From the NCBI GenBank assembly GCA_017619375.1, contig JAFZSL010000056.1:1-64000 (forward strand): DNA of 64,000 nt, read 5' to 3'. This DNA comes from Prevotella sp. (GTDB taxonomy: Bacteria > Bacteroidota > Bacteroidia > Bacteroidales > Bacteroidaceae). The notes beneath the pieces were generated by a model. That model worked only from the letters and a program-made list of their open reading frames with translations, had not been told where the DNA came from and ran no database searches. Shown here piece after piece: positions 17,130-22,637 of this stretch; position 1 is the stretch's first letter, and every line of letters starts with the position of its first letter. The position numbers were made by a program, and so were the translations under genes.

Positions 17130-17495
17130 ATGAATACTGAAGATTTATTAGAATTAGCAAACGAAGTGGGAGCTGATAACGCAATGTCGGTTAAAGATTT
17201 GTTGGGATTGCAATTTGAAATACCTGACTTGATTTTTCAAATAAATGTTGGTAAATATAGATTAGCCATTACATACGGAAAAGGCGAGAATGGAGTTATA
17301 AAAAAATATAAAGGCAATATTTTCACGTTAAACATTAGAGATAAGGAACCACATGCTAGTTTTGATTTAAAAAGTGAGTGGGTTAAACACCTAATCAACA
17401 AGCAACTTTCTATTTTTATGCCTATCATCCAAAAATTCATGGTAGATGCGCTCACTGATAATCTTTCCATCATGGAAGATAACAAGCTAAAGTAA
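17130..17495 (+). CDS. Hypothetical 121-residue protein coupled to the 642-residue gene
   Basis: ATG 17130 lies 1 nt after the TAA of the preceding gene, so translation is probably coupled. The protein is small and soluble, starts with an acidic helix (MNTEDLLELANEVGADNAMS) and has no membrane segment. The C-terminal half looks helical (WVKHLINKQLSIFMPIIQKF). No family is recognised. A large polar protein followed at once by a small acidic-start protein is the layout of many toxin-immunity pairs, but also of phage structural genes; neither is shown. Confidence 0.75.
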   Translation: MNTEDLLELANEVGADNAMSVKDLLGLQFEIPDLIFQINVGKYRLAITYGKGENGVIKKYKGNIFTLNIRDKEPHASFDLKSEWVKHLINKQLSIFMPIIQKFMVDALTDNLSIMEDNKLK

Positions 17496-17518
17496 TAATT
17501 CTCGTCATCCCATCATCA

Positions 17519-17543
17519 AAGGCAGGCATCCCCTGCCTTTTTT
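17519..17543 (+). terminator. Rho-independent terminator
   Basis: AAGGCAGG (17519-17526) pairs with CCTGCCTT (17532-17539) across a 5-nt loop and runs into a six-T tract. It closes the two-gene unit. Confidence 0.88.
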
Positions 17544-17647
17544 CATCATCATTTTCTTGAATTTTCTTGACATATTTATCGATTTCTATTTATAAGGTAT
17601 ATATAGGAAGCATTAATAGAAAAATTTTTGAAAAAATGGCTAAAAAG

Positions 17648-17679
17648 TTTGGTGGAATGGAAAAGATGTATTACTTTTG
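17648..17679 (+). promoter_or_regulatory. Promoter of the candidate structured RNA
   Basis: TTTG (17648-17651) and TACTTTTG (17672-17679) are separated by 20 bp, a full match to the Bacteroidetes consensus. No open frame of note begins downstream for more than 600 bp; instead the first transcribed bases enter a 12-bp hairpin stem. Confidence 0.75.
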
Positions 17680-17685
17680 CATAGT

Positions 17686-18150
17686 AATCAATACAGGAGG
17701 AGATTACAGACATCGTTGGTAATTCTGGGAGCAATCCCTAGATTATATCTCCTGCAGCCTCCTCCTGTATCTCGGTTGCAGGATTTTTATTGTCCCTTTT
17801 AGACCCATAGCTGTCACAGAGCTATGAACGTGCTATTAAGGCCCAGTGGGTTTATATAGAGCACCAGAAGTCGGGTTGTAAGAGCAGGTTGTTTTCCAAC
17901 CACATAGCTCTGAGATACAGGATAACACTCAACCCCGATAGGTCAAATATTTCCCTTGATATAAAGCTGTTCCCCACCAAGCTGTGATGAAAAAAAGGTA
18001 GAGGGTAAACGGGGGTTCGGGGTCACGAATAAAGCCTACGGGTTAGGTGGATATGGACCGCGCAGTGGAAATTCAAGAGAAAATGAGTGACTCACAGGTA
18101 AGGAACCATCAAATGTGAGTTGGAGATCCGTTTAGGGAGATATTATGTCT
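17686..18150 (+). ncRNA. Candidate large structured noncoding RNA
   Basis: Gene-free stretch behind a strong promoter with many exact complementary segments. ATACAGGAGGAG (17691-17702) pairs with 17759-17770 (12 bp). GGGA(GCAA)TCCC at 17727-17738 has a GNRA tetraloop. CATAGCT (17806-17812) pairs with 17820-17826. AGAGC (17881-17885) and GGTTG (17887-17891) pair with GCTCT (17907-17911) and CAACC (17897-17901), nested in TCGGGTTG/CAACCCCGA (17871-17878/17930-17938). ACTCACA (18090-18096) pairs with TGTGAGT (18114-18120). It lacks the conserved blocks of tmRNA, RNase P RNA and group II domain V that I know. The 3' end is uncertain. Phage-linked ornate RNAs (GOLLD, ROOL) are a possible relation, not shown. 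Confidence 0.55.
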
Positions 18151-18326
18151 TTTTGGAAAGGGTTCTTTGGAAAATGAAGCTAATTTGCTTTGTTTCAAGA
18201 AAATAAATTCAAGAATGACAATTGTCAAAAGCAATCATCCTTCATCGTTTCTTGATAATTACATCCAGTAAATTAAGCAAACCTAAGCAAATCACTTAGT
18301 TGCTTTTCATTTGTTACTGCATTGTA

Positions 18327-18334
18327 TATCTTTG
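18327..18334 (+). promoter_or_regulatory. -7 box before the portal-like fragment
   Basis: TATCTTTG lies 18 bp before ATG 18352. A well-spaced TTTG -33 is not seen (TTTG at 18310 is too close). Confidence 0.5.
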
Positions 18335-18351
18335 CCAAAAAGATTGTTTTT

Positions 18352-18942
18352 ATGGCGTACAATGCAATAGGAGGATTCCCTCCGCAACAATTGTCATACA
18401 CAAGGAAGAACAAGGCTTGGAGAAAGAAATGCGTTGATTTTGGCGACAATCACAGCTTGATGCATTATCATCTGGCGAGGAAGGACGTGCTTGCCATGGA
18501 AATCAACTATGACCTCATCAGCGGCAAGCTCCACATGGATGACTTGAGGGCGTTGCTCAATCCCTATAACCTTGATGCTTCCTTCATCCCTGAGAAAATA
18601 CAGCACTACTCGGTCATCAATGCCAAATTGAATGTCTTGAGGGGTGAGGAAAGTGATAGATTGTTTGATTTCAGGGTAGTTGTCACTAATCCTAATGCCA
18701 TCTCTGAGTTAGAAGAAGAGAAGAACAGGCAGGCTAATGAGATGCTTCAGCAGTTGATAGCTGATACTGCCAAGAGTGAAGAGGAGTTTAATCAGGAATT
18801 AGAGAAGTTGTCTGATTTCTTTCAATATGAATATCAAGACAAGAGAGAGATAAGAGGCAACATGCTCCTCAATCATTACATCAGGGAGCTTGAAATAGAG
18901 CAATTGTTCAACAAGGGCTTTTTGCTTATTTGTATGATGTAA
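18352..18942 (+). pseudogene. Portal-protein N-terminal fragment (crAss-like phage type)
   Basis: 196 residues from ATG 18352. The segment MEINYDLISGKLHMDDLRAL, then NPYNLDASFIPEKIQHYSVI, INAKLNVLRGEESDRLFDFR and VVTNPNAISELEEEKNRQ, follows the pattern I associate with N-termini of crAss-like phage portal proteins (a clip/wing region, then a long helix). Such portals are several hundred residues long, so about a quarter remains. The frame ends soon after FNKGF; reading -1 across the T-run at about 18,921 continues AYLYDVIDRLTRLL for some 30 codons, so a frameshift or a junction is likely there. It has its own -7 box, so expression as a short protein is possible. Confidence 0.65.
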
Positions 18943-18986
18943 TCGACAGGCTAACAAGACTCTTGCAAAGAATCAAGGTAAATGAT

Positions 18987-19394
18987 TTAATTCGATACCT
19001 CCAAAGGTGGTAATCCGACCTCCTGTCGCCACTCATTTACACGCGACGCATCCAGCAGCGGACATAACTTGCCATCTGGAGCAATCTGGGTTCCGTATTT
19101 CTGTGGGCGGCCTTCACGGACATCGATACGGTCTTTCAACATGGCCAAATAAAAGGGGGCTACGTCACCATTGCGGACGGCTTCTTCCATCTGTGGCAGG
19201 AATATCTGCTGCTGCTCGAGAGAATTATGCTGAAACACCATCCATACGGCCAGCGCAGCCATTTCCCCCACCTGTGACCTACGTGGAAAACCGCCCTCTG
19301 ACAAAATCTTGTTCACTAAGATGAGATTGGTACTATCCGTATCCAAAGCCCGTCTTGCAAGTTTCTCAAGCAATCGCTTGTTCACCTTCTGCAT
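18987..19394 (-). CDS. DUF6624 family protein
   Basis: 135 residues from ATG 19394 (a TTG at 19409 is an alternative). Conserved DUF6624 traits are visible: EMAALAVWMVFQHNSLEQQQ, AMLKDRIDVREGRPQKYGTQ, and a C-terminal VNEWRQEVGLPPL. The function of the family is unknown; it is widespread in Bacteroidetes and often secreted, but this copy shows no signal peptide and may be shortened at the N-terminus. It is convergent with the portal-like fragment and marks the right edge of the AT-rich island. Confidence 0.75.
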   Translation of the reverse strand: MQKVNKRLLEKLARRALDTDSTNLILVNKILSEGGFPRRSQVGEMAALAVWMVFQHNSLEQQQIFLPQMEEAVRNGDVAPFYLAMLKDRIDVREGRPQKYGTQIAPDGKLCPLLDASRVNEWRQEVGLPPLEVSN

Positions 19395-19733
19395 CTTTAG
19401 CAACAGCAAAATTAACTAAAAATTTTAGTTTTCGTTAACGACACATCCTGTTTTTTGCATAATTAAGAAGAATTTGACTGAATTCTTAGTTGTTAACACA
19501 ATTGTCCTTGGAATCTACCACTTCATTCTGACAACGGATTGTGAAAATTTAAATGCCTTGCACTTTGCCCTGAAGGCGAAGATAGGCTGCGGCTCGGAAA
19601 AGAAAATAAAAATTTCATTATTTATTTTGCTTTTCGCTCGCCTTGCACTATCTTTGCAAGTTGGAAGGAAATGTATAATCATTAGATGCCATGGGATGGC
19701 TTTGCCATCCATTCAAAAAACCAACACCACTCC
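19395..19733. other. Intergenic region between divergent genes
   Basis: It holds a -7-like TAATTTTG for the minus-strand DUF6624 gene (19414-19407), only about 13 nt before its ATG, and the plus-strand promoter of the sugar phosphotransferase (19626-19656). Nothing else is seen. Confidence 0.5.
19626..19656 (+). promoter_or_regulatory. Promoter of the sugar phosphotransferase
   Basis: -33 TTTG (19626-19629), 19-bp spacer, -7 TATCTTTG (19649-19656). The spacer contains CGCTCGC and CACTA, which are also found in the promoter at 35117-35147. Confidence 0.8.
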
Positions 19734-21191
19734 ATGGATACGAAGAAATATTCAATGGGTAACGAACTGATCAAAGGTGGCGTCATCATCATAGATTTTG
19801 TCATCCTCAACGTGCTTCTTCTTTTGTGCAAGAAGCACCTTGACACCGTATACCCTCTCTATTTCAGCAAGGAGCCCCGCATCACATTCATCATCGCCAA
19901 CGTGGCGATGGTCATCGCACATTTCTGCATAGGCACCATCATCCACCGAAGGAGAACGCAGGTTGACGAGGTGTTCCTAAGCGTACTCAAGTTGTGCCTT
20001 GTCCATGTCACCATCATGTTTTTCTGCCTGCGCCTATTGGGAGGTAGGGGCAGTGTGCGAATGTTCAAGTTCATGGTCATTTTCCTTGCAGCGGAGTTGG
20101 TCATCATCTTTGTCTGTCGCTTGTTGGAGAAACTCTTCATCAAGTTTTTCAGGCAGTCGGGCCGGAACACGCGCAGCGTGCTCTTCGTGGGCAGCGACCC
20201 AGCCTTGCTCATGCTTTATCGCAACCTCATCTCCGACTCCTCCACCGGCTACAAGATCAGGGGTTACTTTGCCAACGAACTCATGGAAAATTGCCCTAAG
20301 GAAATCACCCACCATGGCACCCTCGACACCCTCAACCAACTCATCGACTCCGAATCATCAGGGGATGTGTCCGCCCCATCGGGCACCCTGACCGACATCG
20401 GCCGTACCGACGAATTGTTCTGCTGCCTCTCCCACGACGAGAACGAGCAAATCATGCGACTGATAAAATTCTGTGACAAAAACCTCATCCATTTCTATTA
20501 TGTCCCCAGGATGTCGGGCAATTTCCTGTTGAACCTCCAACCCGAGCAACTGGGTGAGACGATGGTGTTCACCAACCATCACGAACCCCTCTCCCACCCC
20601 CTCAACAAGTTCATCAAAAGGCTGTTCGACATCGTGGTGAGTACCATTGTATGCCTGGTCATGATTCCCTTCATCCCCCTTATCGCCTACCTAATCAAAA
20701 GGCAGAGTCCAGGCCCCATCTTCTTCAAGCAGCAAAGGACGGGATTCAATGGCAAGACGTTCACTTGCTATAAATTCAGGTCGATGCATGTCAACAAGGA
20801 CGCCGACAAGGTACAGGCCACCAGGGACGACCCGCGTAAATTCCCCTTCGGTGATTTCATACGAAAGACCAACATCGATGAATTCCCTCAATTCTTCAAC
20901 GTGCTCAAGGGCGACATGAGCATCGTAGGACCACGCCCGCACATGCTGGCACACACCGAGCAATATGGCCAAATCATCGACAAGTACATGGTGAGGCATT
21001 TCAGCCTCCCCGGCATCACCGGCTGGGCACAGGTGAGTGGCAGTCGCGGTGAAACGAAAGAGGTGTGGGAGATGGAGGAACGCATACAAAAGGACATCTG
21101 GTATATCGAGAACTGGACCTTCTGGCTCGACATCAGGATCATCCTCCTCACCATCGTCACACTTTTCGTGCCCGACAAGAAAGCGTATTAA
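19734..21191 (+). CDS. Undecaprenyl-phosphate sugar phosphotransferase (WcaJ/WbaP type)
   Basis: 485 residues. Four N-terminal membrane helices (about residues 8-120) are followed by a nucleotide-binding-like middle domain (RNTRSVLFVGSDPALLMLYR) and a fifth hydrophobic segment. The C-terminal phosphoglycosyl-transferase core begins KRLFDIVVSTIVCLV and contains SPGPIFFKQQRTGFNGKTF, YKFRSMHV and the catalytic acidic pair in TNIDEFPQFFNVLKGDMSIV. It transfers a sugar-1-phosphate to undecaprenyl phosphate to start capsule, exopolysaccharide or O-chain synthesis. ATG 19755 is a possible alternative start. It stands alone; no other capsule genes are adjacent. Confidence 0.92.
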   Translation: MDTKKYSMGNELIKGGVIIIDFVILNVLLLLCKKHLDTVYPLYFSKEPRITFIIANVAMVIAHFCIGTIIHRRRTQVDEVFLSVLKLCLVHVTIMFFCLRLLGGRGSVRMFKFMVIFLAAELVIIFVCRLLEKLFIKFFRQSGRNTRSVLFVGSDPALLMLYRNLISDSSTGYKIRGYFANELMENCPKEITHHGTLDTLNQLIDSESSGDVSAPSGTLTDIGRTDELFCCLSHDENEQIMRLIKFCDKNLIHFYYVPRMSGNFLLNLQPEQLGETMVFTNHHEPLSHPLNKFIKRLFDIVVSTIVCLVMIPFIPLIAYLIKRQSPGPIFFKQQRTGFNGKTFTCYKFRSMHVNKDADKVQATRDDPRKFPFGDFIRKTNIDEFPQFFNVLKGDMSIVGPRPHMLAHTEQYGQIIDKYMVRHFSLPGITGWAQVSGSRGETKEVWEMEERIQKDIWYIENWTFWLDIRIILLTIVTLFVPDKKAY

Positions 21192-21352
21192 AGATTGACC
21201 TGCGGTCGAAGTTGCTCATGCTCGGCAGACCTCAAGCAAGCTTGGTCTGCTCTCGCTTAATCGCAACTTTGAAAATTGACCTGCGGTCGAAGTTGCTCAT
21301 GCTCGGCAGACTTCAAGCAAGCTTGGTCTGCTCTCGCTTAATCGCAACTTTG
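21192..21352 (+). repeat. Tandem pair of 81-bp palindromic repeats
   Basis: Two nearly identical units with an 81-bp period (anchor ATTGACC at 21194 and 21275). Each contains nested inverted repeats: AAGTTGC with GCAACTT, GCAGAC with GTCTGC, and AAGC-AA-GCTT at the centre, so each can fold into a long hairpin. A third copy in reverse orientation is at 62161-62243. The array begins at the stop codon of the phosphotransferase gene and could end its transcript. Confidence 0.88.
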
Positions 21353-21538
21353 AAGAATGAAAATTACGCCCATTTCATACCGATTGGCACTCAAACATTC
21401 CAGATGTTAATAAACTATAAATGCGTTTCAAAAAATTTTACTTTTTTCATAGGGAAACGTCATAATAGTAGTTTTAGAAAGATATCATCAACCTTTTCTT
21501 GATTTGGGGCACCCGACCTCAAACTATTTCCTATTTTT

Positions 21539-22540
21539 ATGAAAAAAGACCAATTATTGCGCATCGGTATAGTTGGTGCGGGATGGATTGCCGAGAAGGC
21601 AGCCATCACATTGAACGGACTCGAAACGTGTGAGTGCCACGCCATTGCTTCACGCTCGTTGGAGAAAGCCACGACATTCGCCAAGCAGTGGAATGTGAAA
21701 AAAGCATACGGTTCGTATGGTGAAATCTATACTGACCCCGACATCGACCTCGTATATGTCGCCACACCTCATTCCCATCATTACGAAGTGACCCGTGACG
21801 CCCTGCTTGCCGGCAAGCCGTGCCTGGTGGAAAAGGCTTTCATGGCCAATCATGCACAGTCTGCCGCCATTGTGCAACTTGCACGTGAGCGAGGACTGTT
21901 CCTTGCCGAAGCCATTTGGACACGCTACCAACCTGTCGTCAAGACGGTACGCGACCTGATAGCCAGCGGCCGTATCGGCACCCCCCGGCTCGTCACCGCC
22001 ACATTGGGCTACAGCATGGGCGAGAAGCCACGCATCATGCGCCCCGACCTTTGTGGTGGCGCCCTACTCGACCTTGGCGTCTACGCCCTCAACTTCGTCC
22101 GCATGTTCTTCCCCTCCGACATCGTCAGCATAGAGAGCCAATGTGTGAAGAGTGCCACCGGCATGGACCTCACCAATGCCATCAGCCTCGTCTTGGCTGA
22201 CGGAATGCTCTGCAACCTCCAGTCAAGTGCCGCCTGCGTGGGCGACAACATCGGCGTCATTGCCGGGACCGACGGCCACCTCATCATCGACAACATCAAC
22301 AATCCCCAGAAAGTCACGGTGAACACCCATGACCGTGAGTTTGTGGAAGACATCCATGTGCCTCGACAAATCACAGGCTACGAATACCAATTCCTCGCCT
22401 GTCGTGACGCCCTCCTTGAAGGTTTGCTCGAACCACGCGAAATGCCCCTTGAGGAAACACTTTACGTCATGCAACTCATGGACGACCTGCGAAGGAAATG
22501 GGGCGTGCATTACCCTATGGATGATGTCCAATGGCCTTAA
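21539..22540 (+). CDS. Gfo/Idh/MocA family oxidoreductase
   Basis: 333 residues. The N-terminal Rossmann fold starts RIGIVGAGWIAEKAA (residues 8-22). The family motif normally read as EKP appears as LVEKAFMAN, with Ala in place of Pro. The C-terminal part has the alpha/beta substrate domain (GALLDLGVYALNFVRMFF). Members are NAD(P)-dependent dehydrogenases or glycosidases acting on sugars and related diols; the closest layout is dihydrodiol/trans-1,2-dihydrobenzenediol-type dehydrogenases. The substrate is unknown. It is followed, 97 nt later, by the GH9 gene. Confidence 0.9.
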   Translation: MKKDQLLRIGIVGAGWIAEKAAITLNGLETCECHAIASRSLEKATTFAKQWNVKKAYGSYGEIYTDPDIDLVYVATPHSHHYEVTRDALLAGKPCLVEKAFMANHAQSAAIVQLARERGLFLAEAIWTRYQPVVKTVRDLIASGRIGTPRLVTATLGYSMGEKPRIMRPDLCGGALLDLGVYALNFVRMFFPSDIVSIESQCVKSATGMDLTNAISLVLADGMLCNLQSSAACVGDNIGVIAGTDGHLIIDNINNPQKVTVNTHDREFVEDIHVPRQITGYEYQFLACRDALLEGLLEPREMPLEETLYVMQLMDDLRRKWGVHYPMDDVQWP

Positions 22541-22637
22541 ATCGCTAACATTTTGTCCTCGTCTAAAATCTAAAAATCGCCTCGCCAAAAATAATAGGAT
22601 CCACCTAAAAACACAGCCTTGTAAAAAAACAACAAAT

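Noticed and set aside
18001-18060. tRNA-like TTCG segment in the gene-free stretch
   Set aside because: GGGGTTCGGGG resembles a T-arm by chance only; no acceptor stem or anticodon arm can be formed around it.
17686-18150. tmRNA, RNase P RNA, retron or group II intron
   Set aside because: I see none of the conserved blocks of tmRNA or RNase P RNA, no reverse transcriptase, and no domain V-like hairpin; a covariance search would be needed to exclude distant forms.
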